43,438 nucleotides of DNA from the NCBI GenBank assembly GCA_937923175.1, contig CALALB010000003.1, positions 1 through 43,438 on the forward strand, in the 5' to 3' direction. The position numbers were made by a program, and so were the translations under genes. Below the pieces are notes generated by a model, which worked only from the letters and a program-made list of their open reading frames with translations, searched no databases and had not been told where the DNA came from. Every line of letters begins with the position of its first letter. Positions within the stretch are counted from its first letter, which is position 1. The stretch is from an uncultured Chromatiaceae bacterium. GTDB taxonomy: Bacteria; Pseudomonadota; Gammaproteobacteria; Chromatiales; Chromatiaceae. This document shows positions 32,519-41,347 of the stretch, piece by piece.

Positions 32519-33760
32519 TCACATCAGTTCAGTAAAGGGCAGAAATTCGACCCAATCGCCGCGTCTGAGGACCCGACTGGGTTCAAGCCGTACCAGTCCC
32601 TCAGCCCAAACGACCGAGGACAGCACCGCAGAGGAGCGGCTGGGATAGATCTCGGCGGCAAGCTCGCCGCTCTCTAGACGCAGCAAACGGGCGCGGTGGA
32701 ACTCGGTTCGGCTATCTGGCCTTGGCCAATCGAAGGCCGCGCGCACCGGCAAGAGATGGGGGTCAGGGTCGGGGATGATCCCTTGCCGCCGCCGGATGAG
32801 CGGTCGGGCAAAGAGTAAGGCAGCGACGAACAATGAGACCGGATTGCCTGGACAGCCAAGGATGGGCGTTTGGCCGATCGTGCCAAAGGCCACGGGTTTA
32901 CCCGGTCGGATCCTGATCTGGGAGAAATCGAGCCGGCCCAGCCGCTCGACGGCCGGCTTGAGATGGTCCTCCTCACCGACCGAGGCGCCGCCACTAGTGA
33001 TGATGAGATCCGCCTGGGTCGCTGCCTGACTGAGGACAGCGACTGTGGACTCTAGATCGTCGGGGACGATCCCAGTGTCCAGCACCTCGCATCCCCAGCC
33101 CTGGAGTAGACCGCGGAGGGTGTAGCGGTTTGAGTTATAGATCTGCCCCGGCTGCAAGGGGGTTCCGGGTTCGACGAGCTCATCGCCGGTAGCGAGGATC
33201 GCCACCCGCAGGCGACGATAGACGCGCAGGCTAGTCCAGCCGACCGATGCCACCAGGCCCAGATGCTGGGGAAGCAGGCGCGTGCCTGCGACCAGCACTG
33301 TGCTGCCAGCGCGGATATCCTCGCCCCGCCGGCGGACATTGGCCCCACCGGCAACATCCAGGGGGATTTGGACCTGACCCGAGGACTCGCTGCAGACCTC
33401 TTGGATCACCACGGTATCTGCACCCTCGGGGATGGGTGCGCCGGTCAGGATCCGCACTGCGGTGCCTGGGGCAAGCGGCTGACCCACTGCACCTGCTGGG
33501 ATACGCTGGGCGACCGGCAGACACCCGCCGGTGGCAGCGAGATCGGCATGACGGATGGCATAGCCATCCATCGCGCTGTTGTCCCAGGGAGGCACATCGA
33601 TGGCGCTGATCACCGGCTCGGCCAACACCCGCCCCAGCGCCTCGGCAAGGGCAACCTGCTCGGTCTCAGCGATCGGCTGAACGGCGTCCCTCAGCCCGGT
33701 GACCGCCTCATCCAGGGTGAGGGCCTGGGGTTTGAGGGCGCAGGCGACTGTTTCGGTCAT
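32519..33760 (-). CDS. moeA: Molybdopterin molybdenumtransferase MoeA
   Basis: MoeA inserts molybdenum into adenylylated molybdopterin. The 413-residue product shows the N-terminal signature PPWDNSAMDGYAIR, RILTGAPIPEGADTVVIQE and RRRGEDI. The central MoCF_biosynth domain has ILATGDELVEPG and ITSGGASVGEEDHLK, and the next stretch shows FGTIGQTPILGCPGNPVS. All parts expected of MoeA are present, including the C-terminal beta-domain. The start overlaps the moaB stop by four bases, so the two are translationally coupled. It is the middle gene of a compact moaB-moeA-moaD unit. Confidence 0.97.
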   Translation of the reverse strand: MTETVACALKPQALTLDEAVTGLRDAVQPIAETEQVALAEALGRVLAEPVISAIDVPPWDNSAMDGYAIRHADLAATGGCLPVAQRIPAGAVGQPLAPGTAVRILTGAPIPEGADTVVIQEVCSESSGQVQIPLDVAGGANVRRRGEDIRAGSTVLVAGTRLLPQHLGLVASVGWTSLRVYRRLRVAILATGDELVEPGTPLQPGQIYNSNRYTLRGLLQGWGCEVLDTGIVPDDLESTVAVLSQAATQADLIITSGGASVGEEDHLKPAVERLGRLDFSQIRIRPGKPVAFGTIGQTPILGCPGNPVSLFVAALLFARPLIRRRQGIIPDPDPHLLPVRAAFDWPRPDSRTEFHRARLLRLESGELAAEIYPSRSSAVLSSVVWAEGLVRLEPSRVLRRGDWVEFLPFTELM

Positions 33761-34287
33761 GATTCGCGCAACCTGGGGAGGAGTTGAACAAAGTTACAGG
33801 GGCGGGTGCGGACATCGAGCTGGGGCTGCAGGATCTGCTCCCAGGCGGTGCGACAGGCCCCGGTCGAGCCCGGTAGACAAAAGATCAGGGTGCCGTTGGC
33901 AATCCCCGCTAGGGTCCGCGACTGGATGGTCGAGGTGCCGATCTCGGCGAATGAGATCTGGCGGAAGAGCTCGCCAAAGCCAGGTAGCTCCTTGTCGAGC
34001 AGAGGCAACACCGCCTCTGGGGTGCAGTCGCGTCCAGTGATCCCGGTGCCGCCGGTGCTGATGATCGCATCGATCCCGGGGTCAGCGATCCAGCGCGACA
34101 GGACAGCGCGCAGTTGGTAGCGATCATCGCGCACGATGTCGCGCGCCATCACCTGATGCCCTGCGGCCTGGGCTGCATCGACCAGCAGCCTTCCCGAGGT
34201 GTCGGTGGTCTCGTCCCGGCTGTCCGAGACAGTGAGAATGGCGAGTTTCAGCGGTTGGAAATTCTGTTCGACACAATGCTCGGGCAT
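33757..34287 (-). CDS. moaB: Molybdenum cofactor biosynthesis protein MoaB
   Basis: MoaB belongs to the MogA/MoaB family that adenylylates molybdopterin before metal insertion; it is present in many operons although E. coli uses MogA. The 176-residue product shows [57 protein letters not shown] and a nucleotide loop [15 protein letters not shown]. It is the first gene of the moaB-moeA-moaD group, starts 68 bases after the ilvD stop on the same strand, and overlaps moeA by four bases. Its own promoter is not evident, and read-through from ilvD is possible. Confidence 0.96.
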   Translation of the reverse strand: MPEHCVEQNFQPLKLAILTVSDSRDETTDTSGRLLVDAAQAAGHQVMARDIVRDDRYQLRAVLSRWIADPGIDAIISTGGTGITGRDCTPEAVLPLLDKELPGFGELFRQISFAEIGTSTIQSRTLAGIANGTLIFCLPGSTGACRTAWEQILQPQLDVRTRPCNFVQLLPRLRES

Positions 34288-34348
34288 GGCCTAGATGGGC
34301 GAATAATGGGTTGAACTCGGTCGGTCATCCAGTGTCGCCTGAGTCTCG

Positions 34349-34368
34349 ACGCCGGTCAACGCCGGTCA
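34349..34368. repeat. 10-bp tandem duplication covering the ilvD stop codon
   Basis: The decamer acgccggtca occurs twice with no gap (34349-34358 and 34359-34368). On the ilvD strand the copy supplies the TGA stop. With a single copy, the frame would read on from Asp-Arg-Arg for several more codons before the next TGA. Confidence 0.9.
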
Positions 34369-36197
34369 CCGAGATCGCGCACTGCGCCTTGCGCAGCGCT
34401 CGTGGTCAAAGCGGCATAGGCCTTGAGCGCCTGGGAGACCTCGCGCTTGCGCGTCTGTGGCTGCCAGGCATTGGGACCGCGCCCCTCCATCGCCTGGCGG
34501 CGGCGTTCGAGGATCTCGTCGCTGACGAGCAGTTGGAGACGGCGGTTGGGGATATCGATCTCGATGAGATCGCCTGCCTCGACCAAGGCGATGGCCCCGC
34601 CGGCTGCGGCCTCAGGCGAGATATGGCCAATGGATAACCCCGCCGTCCCACCGGAAAAGCGCCCATCGGTGATCAGGGCACAGTGCTTGCCTAGACCCTT
34701 GGATTTGAGATAGCTGGTCGGATAGAGCATCTCCTGCATCCCGGGCCCGCCTTTGGGGCCTTCATAGCGGATGACCACGACCTCCCCAGGTTGGATGCGG
34801 TCATTCAGGATCCCCTCGACCGCATCCTCTTGGCTTTCAAAGATCCGCGCCACTCCCCTGAAGGTCAACAGGCTGGGATCAACCCCTGCGGTCTTGACGA
34901 TACAGCCCTCGGTGGCGAGGTTTCCATAAAGCACGGCCAGCCCGCCGTCTTGACTATAGGCATGTTCGATGTCGCGGATACAGCCCTGGCTGCGATCGAG
35001 ATCGAGGTCCCATTCGGCCTCTTGGCTAAACGGGATCTGGGTCGAGATACCTCCAGGCGCGGCGCGGAAGCGCTGGATAGCCAGCGGATCCTGGCTGCGC
35101 CGCACGTCCCAGCGGGCGATGGCCTCACCCAGGGTTAGGCTGTGGATGGTCGGGACCTCGGTGTGGACGAGACCGCCGCGGTCCAGCTCGCCGAGGATCG
35201 CCATGACGCCGCCGGCGCGATGGACATCCTCTATGTGATAATGGCTCGAAGGGGCCACCTTGCACAGATTCGGGACCTTGCGGCTGAGGCGGTCGATGTC
35301 GGCCATGGTGAAAGGGACCTCGGCCGCATGCGCTGCCGCCAGGAGATGGAGCACCGTATTGGTCGAGCCGCCCATGGCGATGTCTAGGCTCATGGCGTTC
35401 TCGAAGGCCGCACAACTGGCGATCGAGCGCGGCAGGACGCGTTCATCGCCTGCTTCATAGTATCTGCGGGTCAGCTCCACGATCAGACGGCCTGCCTCCC
35501 CAAAGAGCTCGCGCCGCTGGGCATGGGTTGCAACCAGGGTACCATTGCCAGGCAGCGCCAGACCCAATGCCTCGACCAGGCAGTTCATCGAATTGGCAGT
35601 GAATAGCCCTGAACATGAGCCGCAGGTCGGACAGGCCGAACGCTCGAGCGCTGCGACCTCCTCATCGCTGGTGTCTGGATTGGCTGCAGCCACCATGGCA
35701 TCGATCAGGTCGAGCCGAAGCTCGGTCTCGCCGCGCCTGACCCTGCCTGCCTCCATTGGCCCGCCCGACACAAAGACCGTCGGGATGTTGAGACGCAGCG
35801 CCGCCATGAGCATCCCCGGGGTGATCTTGTCGCAGTTGGAGATACAGACCAAGGCGTCGGCGCAATGGGCATTGACCATATATTCGACCGAGTCGGCGAT
35901 CAGCTCGCGCGAGGGGAGCGAATACAGCATCCCTGAGTGACCCATCGCGATCCCGTCGTCGATCGCGATGGTATGGAACTCACGCGCCACCGCGCCGGCC
36001 TCGGCGATGGCACTGGCGACCAATTGGCCTAGATCCCTCAGATGGACATGGCCGGGGACGAACTGGGTATAGGAGTTGGCGATGGCGATGATGGGCCTTT
36101 GCAGATCCGCATCGGTCAAGCCAGTGGCGCGCCAGAGGGCGCGCGCACCAGCCATGGTGCGGCCCTGGGTGGTGGTTTTGGAGCGATAATCGGGCAT
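34356..36197 (-). CDS. ilvD: Dihydroxy-acid dehydratase
   Basis: IlvD dehydrates 2,3-dihydroxy acids to 2-oxo acids in valine, leucine and isoleucine synthesis, using an oxygen-sensitive iron-sulfur cluster. The 613-residue product has the usual long-form length. It shows the start [20 protein letters not shown], the cluster cysteines in [11 protein letters not shown] and [35 protein letters not shown] and [16 protein letters not shown]. The last residues come from a 10-bp tandem duplication, so the terminus is a few residues different from what a single copy would encode; the core is intact. No other ilv or leu gene is adjacent. Confidence 0.98.
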   Translation of the reverse strand: MPDYRSKTTTQGRTMAGARALWRATGLTDADLQRPIIAIANSYTQFVPGHVHLRDLGQLVASAIAEAGAVAREFHTIAIDDGIAMGHSGMLYSLPSRELIADSVEYMVNAHCADALVCISNCDKITPGMLMAALRLNIPTVFVSGGPMEAGRVRRGETELRLDLIDAMVAAANPDTSDEEVAALERSACPTCGSCSGLFTANSMNCLVEALGLALPGNGTLVATHAQRRELFGEAGRLIVELTRRYYEAGDERVLPRSIASCAAFENAMSLDIAMGGSTNTVLHLLAAAHAAEVPFTMADIDRLSRKVPNLCKVAPSSHYHIEDVHRAGGVMAILGELDRGGLVHTEVPTIHSLTLGEAIARWDVRRSQDPLAIQRFRAAPGGISTQIPFSQEAEWDLDLDRSQGCIRDIEHAYSQDGGLAVLYGNLATEGCIVKTAGVDPSLLTFRGVARIFESQEDAVEGILNDRIQPGEVVVIRYEGPKGGPGMQEMLYPTSYLKSKGLGKHCALITDGRFSGGTAGLSIGHISPEAAAGGAIALVEAGDLIEIDIPNRRLQLLVSDEILERRRQAMEGRGPNAWQPQTRKREVSQALKAYAALTTSAAQGAVRDLGDRR

Positions 36198-36336
36198 GGC
36201 TGGAAGGACCTTGATTGGGATAGCGGCTCAGCCGGCACTGTGAGCGGGCATGCCGACAGTATAACGATAACCCCGCATCCAGGCGATCTGGAAACCGTCT
36301 CAAGGATCAATACCTGAGGGTCCTCGCACTGGATAT

Positions 36337-36363
36337 CGTTCCGGCTTGCGCCGAAATGACGCG
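36337..36363. repeat. REP-like palindrome
   Basis: The stretch TTCCGGC-ttgc-GCCGaAA forms a seven-base imperfect hairpin and is followed by atgac, a common layout for extragenic palindromes in gammaproteobacteria. Only one clear copy is seen in this window; a similar, weaker ggaatgacc/ggaacgacc pair lies at about 2900-2945. Confidence 0.4.
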
Positions 36364-36528
36364 CTGGAATGACAGGGCCAGCCTGAATAAAAATGCCGGC
36401 TGACGGCAGAATGGCCAGGGGCGAGGTCCCCACAGGCCTAGATGACCGACTCAGTCCTTGCTGGATCCGAGAACCGACCGAGGAGCCAGACCCTGGTATT
36501 ACAGATACTGCCCGATCCTGTAGTTCCC

Positions 36529-36645
36529 ATGTTAAATACCTTGAGCCCAGGAAGGCGGCAGGCCTGCTTGGCATATCGGTCGAGACCCTCCAGCTGGGGG
36601 CGCGAGGGGCGGCTGATTCCGGTGGCCAAAAGCACCCATCGCCTC
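36529..36645 (+). pseudogene. IS607-type serine resolvase (TnpA) N-terminal HTH fragment, frameshifted
   Basis: The first frame reads KYLEPRKAAGLLGISVETL, the MerR-like helix-turn-helix start of IS607 TnpA. After a one-base shift at about 36590 the next frame reads SWGREGRLIPVAKSTHR, which continues the same domain (the family pattern is RRWEREGRI-P-v-r-t-x-GGHR). Similarity stops at about 36645 and the serine-recombinase catalytic domain is absent. The fragment is dead. It lies 26 kb from the decayed tnpB, so the two cannot be assigned to one insertion. Confidence 0.72.
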
Positions 36646-36749
36646 TCAAGGCGGCGCTGCGGTAGGGAGGGTCTCTGCCGGGGTCGGGAAGGTCACACCT
36701 CTCAGAGACGCCTGTGGGAAACCAAACCCGTCGGGGTAGGAAGAGAACC

Positions 36750-37934
36750 ATGCGCACTTGTGCGCCTTTCTTGATAGCGGTAGATATGATACAGCGGCTG
36801 GGGTTGCCGCCTGGATCCGACCAGTGGATCCAGCAGGATGCGGCATGTCGCCGAACCCGTCTGGACAGCCGGGGGGACTGGCATGACACCTCGACTGGAC
36901 CGAGGGATGCCAGGGGTGCCCTGTGGGGCGCATGCGCCTGGCTGGCATTGTTGCTTCTGACCGCGATACCGGCGGCCTTTGCCCAGGCCTATGCCAGTGG
37001 ATCCCGGTCAATCGATCTAGAAACCGAGCTTGTCACCGCCCTGGCCACTGGCAAACGGGGTCTGGCGGTCTATTTTGGCCAGGCGGATTGTGCCTATTGC
37101 GAGCGTTTGTGGGCGGTCAATCTGAAGGATCCGGACATCCATGGGCTGATCCAGCGTCATTTCGTCTGGATCCCGCTCGATATCCACGCCCAGACCAGGG
37201 TCAGGACACTAGACGGCCAGTGGATCGAGATCCTCGACTGGGCCAGGCAGGCGGGGGTCGATTTCACCCCCTCGGTTTTGTTTTATGATGCTCGAGGCCA
37301 GTTGGCCCTGCGATTGCGCGGTTATTATCCACCTTATCAGTTTCGGGCCGCCCTCGATTATGTCGCCGAGGGGTTCTACCGGCGTGAGTCCTTTGCGGAC
37401 TATCTGGCACGCGGGAATGACCGCCTGGTCTTTGATGAAGGCGATCTCAATCCGGAGCCCTTTTTTAGCCCGCCGCCTCATATCCTGGACCGGCGTCTGC
37501 CGGCTGAGCGCCCGCTGGCCGTATTCTTTGAGCGCGGCAATTGCCATCCCTGTGATCTGCTGCATAGCTATATCCGCCAAAGAACCGATCTGCAACGCCG
37601 TTTAGCCGAACTCGATGCAGTCCAGCTCGATCTCAGTGCCGATATCCCGCTGGCAACGCCCGATGGCCAACGCCTCAGCCTGCACCGCTGGGCCGAGGAG
37701 CTTGGCATCGCCTATGCCCCCGTCGTGATCCTGTTCGACCGGCAGGGGCGCGAGATCGGTCGCATCGATTCGGTGAGTGATTTCGAACGCTTGGATACGC
37801 TGCTCGATCATTTGGCAATCGCCCCACCGTCTGGATGCCAGATCGCTTGTGACCAATCCTCAGACAATCCTGATCTCGGCATCCGTCCAGCCAAACCTAT
37901 GGGTGTCATCATCCTGTCGTTAGGGGCTGACTAA
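36750..37934 (+). CDS. Exported protein with two thioredoxin-like domains
   Basis: The product has two thioredoxin-fold units, one with CAYC in YFGQADCAYCERLWAVN and one with CHPC in FFERGNCHPCDLLHSYI. This tandem layout suggests a periplasmic thiol-disulfide or SoxW/DsbD-tip-like protein; the substrate is unknown. A hydrophobic export segment (ACAWLALLLLTAIPAAFAQA) lies about 70 residues after the ATG at 36750, unusually far in, and the preceding residues look random. The ATG has AGGAAGAG before it, but translation may really begin nearer the export segment at a non-ATG codon. A GTG at 36714 is also in frame. The 5' end abuts mobile-element remains. It is followed by pta with a 51-base gap. 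Confidence 0.8.
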   Translation: MRTCAPFLIAVDMIQRLGLPPGSDQWIQQDAACRRTRLDSRGDWHDTSTGPRDARGALWGACAWLALLLLTAIPAAFAQAYASGSRSIDLETELVTALATGKRGLAVYFGQADCAYCERLWAVNLKDPDIHGLIQRHFVWIPLDIHAQTRVRTLDGQWIEILDWARQAGVDFTPSVLFYDARGQLALRLRGYYPPYQFRAALDYVAEGFYRRESFADYLARGNDRLVFDEGDLNPEPFFSPPPHILDRRLPAERPLAVFFERGNCHPCDLLHSYIRQRTDLQRRLAELDAVQLDLSADIPLATPDGQRLSLHRWAEELGIAYAPVVILFDRQGREIGRIDSVSDFERLDTLLDHLAIAPPSGCQIACDQSSDNPDLGIRPAKPMGVIILSLGAD

Positions 37935-37985
37935 AATCTCAGGCTCGGACGCCTCGTATCACGCGCATCAATGAGGCCAGGGTCT

Positions 37986-40088
37986 ATGCAAAGCATCTAT
38001 ATCGCCGGCACCGGCGCCGGCAGCGGCAAATCGGTCGTCGTATTGGGGTTCATGGAATTGCTGTCAGCGGTAGGGCGCAAGCTAGGGTTTTTCCGACCGC
38101 TCGCCCCTGAGGGCACTGAGCTTGACAATCTCACCGCGCTCATTCGCAAGCGCTATGCCTTGCCCTTTGCCCCTGAAGATCTGTATGGCTGCACGGTTGA
38201 GATGGCGCGTCAGCTGATCGGGAGCGGTCATTATGAGGATCTGCTCAAACGCATCCTGGACCGCTTCAAGGTCCTGGAAGAACGATGCGATCTGGTGGTC
38301 TGCGCCGGGACTGACTATAACGGCCTAGTGCCGGCGCTTGAATTCGGATTCAACGTCGATCTGGCCAATAATCTGGGTTGCAGTCTGGTGGCGGTGGTCA
38401 AGGGCTTTAAACGCACCCCGCAGGAGGCCCGTGATGCCCTCCATATCGCCCATGAACTGATGCGCAGCCGTGGGGCCGATTTTCTGGCTAGCGTGGTCAA
38501 TGGGGTAAAGACTCAGGATCTAGAGGCAGTGCGCGCCCTGGTCACTGATCTCTTTTCTGAGAGCGAGACCGTCTATGTCCTACCCGAGCAACCCGAGCTG
38601 GCCATGCCCACCGTCGGTGAGATCCGCCAGGCTTTGGGTGCCAGCTGTCTCTATGGCGAGCAGGATGCCTTGGATCAGCTGGTGACCAATTACAAGATCG
38701 CAGCCATGGAGGTGCCGGATTTTTTGCGCTATATCGAGGATGGCTGTTTGATCATCACCCCAGGCGATCGGTCGGATATCATCCTGGCGAGCCTAGCGGC
38801 CGATGTCTCGGTGAACTTCCCGCGGGTGGCTGGGCTTCTGCTGACCGGCGGTCTTGAGCCGGCCCCGGCAGTCCGCGCCTTGATCGATGGATTGCGCCGG
38901 CGCAAGGTCGCCATCCTGCAGGTCCAGACCGATACCTTCACCACTGCGATGAACCTAAGCCGCATCGAGGCAAGCCTACTGCCGGGTGATGCGCGCAAGA
39001 TCGCCGCCGCCCTGGGGCTGTTCGAGGCCCATGTCGATCTCGATGAGCTGCGAAGCCGCATCGCAGTGCATCATTCCGAACGGGTCACCCCCTTGATGTT
39101 CGAATATGAACTGATCCGCCGTGCCAAGTCCTGCCGCAAGCGCATCGTGCTCCCCGAGGGCGACGAGGAACGCATCCTGCGCGCCGCTGAGATCCTAAGC
39201 TTACGCCAAGCGGCGGAGCTGATCCTGCTCGGCAACCCAGACCGCATCCGCCGGCGGATTGGTGAGCTGGGCCTTAGGCTCGATCAGGTCCAGATCATCG
39301 ATCCCATGACCTCGCCTGAACGCGAGCGCTATGCCCAGATCTATTACGAGAAACGCAAACACAAAGGGATCTCCGAGCAGATGGCCTATGACGTCGTCCA
39401 GGACGTCAGCTATTTTGGGACCCTGATGGTCTATTGCGGTGATGCCGACGGCATGGTTTCAGGCGCGGTGCATACCACCCAGCATACCATCCGCCCCGCA
39501 TTCGAGATCATTAAGACCAAGCCGGGGATAAAGCTCGTCTCGAGCGTCTTTTTCATGTGCCTGCCCGATCGGGTCCTGGTCTATGGCGATTGCGCCGTCA
39601 ATCCCAATCCAACTGCCGAAGAGCTTGCCGATATCGCTATCACCTCGGCCGAGACCGCGGCTGCCTTCGGGATCGAGCCGCGGATCGCGATGCTGTCCTA
39701 TTCCAGCGGTGATTCGGGCAAGGGCGAGGATGTCGATCGGGTCCGCGAGGCGACGCGTCTGGTACACGAACGCCGACCCGATCTCAAGGTGGACGGGCCG
39801 ATCCAATATGATGCCGCAGTCGATGTCGAGGTCGGTCAGCTCAAATTGCCGGGCAGCCAGGTCGCCGGTCATGCCACGGTTTTGATCTTCCCTGATCTGA
39901 ATACCGGCAATAATACCTATAAGGCGGTCCAGCGCAGCGCTGGCGCTGTGGCCATTGGCCCCATCCTGCAGGGGCTCAATAAACCGGTCAATGATCTCAG
40001 CCGCGGCTGTACCGTAACCGATATCGTCAATACCGTGGCCATCACTGCCATCCAGTCCCAGTTCAGCGATTGCGAGTCGGCACCATGA
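37986..40088 (+). CDS. pta: Phosphate acetyltransferase (BioD-like/DRTGG/PTA form)
   Basis: Pta converts acetyl-CoA and phosphate to acetyl-phosphate, which AckA turns into acetate and ATP. The 700-residue product is the long enterobacterial type. An N-terminal P-loop BioD-like domain (YIAGTGAGSGKSVVVLGF) is followed by a DRTGG domain (about 215-330). The catalytic PTA domain (about 370-700) shows VLPEGDEERILRAAE, YYEKRKHKGI, MVSGAVHTTQHTIRP, SYSSGDSGKGEDVDRV and NPNPTAEELADIAI. I chose the ATG at 37986, with GAGG nine bases before it, over the ATG at 37971 because the protein then begins at the P-loop strand. The stop overlaps ackA by ATGA. Confidence 0.96.
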   Translation: MQSIYIAGTGAGSGKSVVVLGFMELLSAVGRKLGFFRPLAPEGTELDNLTALIRKRYALPFAPEDLYGCTVEMARQLIGSGHYEDLLKRILDRFKVLEERCDLVVCAGTDYNGLVPALEFGFNVDLANNLGCSLVAVVKGFKRTPQEARDALHIAHELMRSRGADFLASVVNGVKTQDLEAVRALVTDLFSESETVYVLPEQPELAMPTVGEIRQALGASCLYGEQDALDQLVTNYKIAAMEVPDFLRYIEDGCLIITPGDRSDIILASLAADVSVNFPRVAGLLLTGGLEPAPAVRALIDGLRRRKVAILQVQTDTFTTAMNLSRIEASLLPGDARKIAAALGLFEAHVDLDELRSRIAVHHSERVTPLMFEYELIRRAKSCRKRIVLPEGDEERILRAAEILSLRQAAELILLGNPDRIRRRIGELGLRLDQVQIIDPMTSPERERYAQIYYEKRKHKGISEQMAYDVVQDVSYFGTLMVYCGDADGMVSGAVHTTQHTIRPAFEIIKTKPGIKLVSSVFFMCLPDRVLVYGDCAVNPNPTAEELADIAITSAETAAAFGIEPRIAMLSYSSGDSGKGEDVDRVREATRLVHERRPDLKVDGPIQYDAAVDVEVGQLKLPGSQVAGHATVLIFPDLNTGNNTYKAVQRSAGAVAIGPILQGLNKPVNDLSRGCTVTDIVNTVAITAIQSQFSDCESAP

Positions 40089-41305
40089 AGGTCCTGGTCC
40101 TCAATTCGGGAAGCTCCTCGATCAAATACCAGCTCTTTCGGGTCGAGGACTGGTCAGTCCTGGCCGGCGGGATCGTCGGCCGGATCGGCGAGGGGCAAGG
40201 CGAGTTCCAGTTTGAGTGGACCGATCACTCTGGTCTTACCCGATCCATCCGCGCCGAAGGGCCGATCCCCACCCATCAGGAGGGTCTTGACCGGCTGATC
40301 CAGACCTTGCGCGCCCAGGGGGTAGTGGCCGAGATGACTGAGATCGCCGCCATTGGGCATCGGGTGGTGCACGGTGGAAACTATTTTAGTCAGCCGGCAC
40401 TGATCGATGACGCGGTGATCGCTGCCATCGAATCCTGCGTGCCACTCGCCCCCTTGCATCACCCTGGGCATCTGGCAGGGATCGCCGCTGCTCGACTGGC
40501 CTTTCCCGGGGTTCCCCAGGTTGCGGTCTTTGATACGGCCTTTCACCAGACCATGCCGCCTGCGTCCTTCCGTTACGCCATCCCCGAGTGGCTGTATACC
40601 GAACACGGCATCCGGCGCTATGGCTTTCATGGCACCTCCCATCAATATGTCGCGCAACGCGCCTCTCTTCTGTTGAACAAGCCGCTTGCCGAGTGCAACC
40701 TGATCAGCCTCCATCTGGGCAATGGCGCAAGCGCTGCAGCGATTCAGCAGGGACGCTGCGTTGACACCTCAATGGGTCTGACGCCGCTGGAGGGATTGGT
40801 CATGGGCACCCGCGGCGGGGATCTGGATCCGGGGATCATCCTCTATTTGGCCCGCCAGCTAGGGCTAGGGATCGAGGCCATCGACCAGCTGCTTAACCGG
40901 CAAAGCGGTCTTTTGGGGCTCTGCGGCGCCAATGACATGCGCGATATCATCGAACGCGCCCAGACAGGGGATGCGCGCGCCGAACTGGCATTGGCCGTGA
41001 CCTGTCAGCGTCTCAAGAAATATATCGGCGCCTATCTCGCTGAGCTGGGGGAGGTCGATGCCCTGGTGTTCACAGGCGGGATCGGTGAGCATGCCGCCTC
41101 GATTCGCAGCTGCGCCTGTGCCGGCCTGAACCAGCTGGGGATCGCGCTCGATGAGTCGCTCAACAGCGCGTCCCTGACAGGGGAACGCCGGATCAGCGCG
41201 CCGGATTCCCGCATTGCCGTCCTGGTGATCCCGACCAATGAGGAGCTGGCGATTGCGCAACAGAGCTGGCGTTTGCTTGGGACACTCACTGAGGCCCCTG
41301 GCTAG
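40085..41305 (+). CDS. ackA: Acetate kinase
   Basis: AckA makes ATP and acetate from acetyl-phosphate, or the reverse, so with Pta it handles acetate uptake or overflow. The 406-residue product has the ASKHA fold with VLVLNSGSSSIKYQLF at the start, AIGHRVVHGGNYF, FDTAFHQTMP, RRYGFHGTSHQYVA, LGNGASAAAIQQG, MGLTPLEGLVMGTRGGDLDP and FTGGIGEHAASIR. Its ATG overlaps the pta stop by four bases, so the two are translationally coupled and present in equal stoichiometry. It is full length and intact. An earlier in-frame GTG/ATG at 40070 lies inside pta and is not used. Confidence 0.98.
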   Translation: MKVLVLNSGSSSIKYQLFRVEDWSVLAGGIVGRIGEGQGEFQFEWTDHSGLTRSIRAEGPIPTHQEGLDRLIQTLRAQGVVAEMTEIAAIGHRVVHGGNYFSQPALIDDAVIAAIESCVPLAPLHHPGHLAGIAAARLAFPGVPQVAVFDTAFHQTMPPASFRYAIPEWLYTEHGIRRYGFHGTSHQYVAQRASLLLNKPLAECNLISLHLGNGASAAAIQQGRCVDTSMGLTPLEGLVMGTRGGDLDPGIILYLARQLGLGIEAIDQLLNRQSGLLGLCGANDMRDIIERAQTGDARAELALAVTCQRLKKYIGAYLAELGEVDALVFTGGIGEHAASIRSCACAGLNQLGIALDESLNSASLTGERRISAPDSRIAVLVIPTNEELAIAQQSWRLLGTLTEAPG

Positions 41306-41347
41306 GGCATCCAGTTCCTGCTCGGCGTCTTCTATCAGGAGACCACC

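Larger units (their letters stand above)
36198..36749. other. Scarred intergenic region between ilvD and the thioredoxin-like gene
   Basis: The region holds no intact gene. It contains a REP-like palindrome (36337-36363), an IS607-type resolvase fragment (36529-36645), and an inverted repeat, GTCTCTG at 36671-36677 with CAGAGAC at 36703-36709, about 40 bases before the next start. It separates two divergently transcribed genes and should hold the promoters of both; none is convincing by eye. Confidence 0.5.

Noticed and set aside
36480-36745. 6S RNA or another structured RNA in the gap before the thioredoxin-like gene
   Set aside because: The reverse strand did not match the closing stem and bubble of 6S RNA; an IS607 resolvase fragment explains part of the sequence instead.
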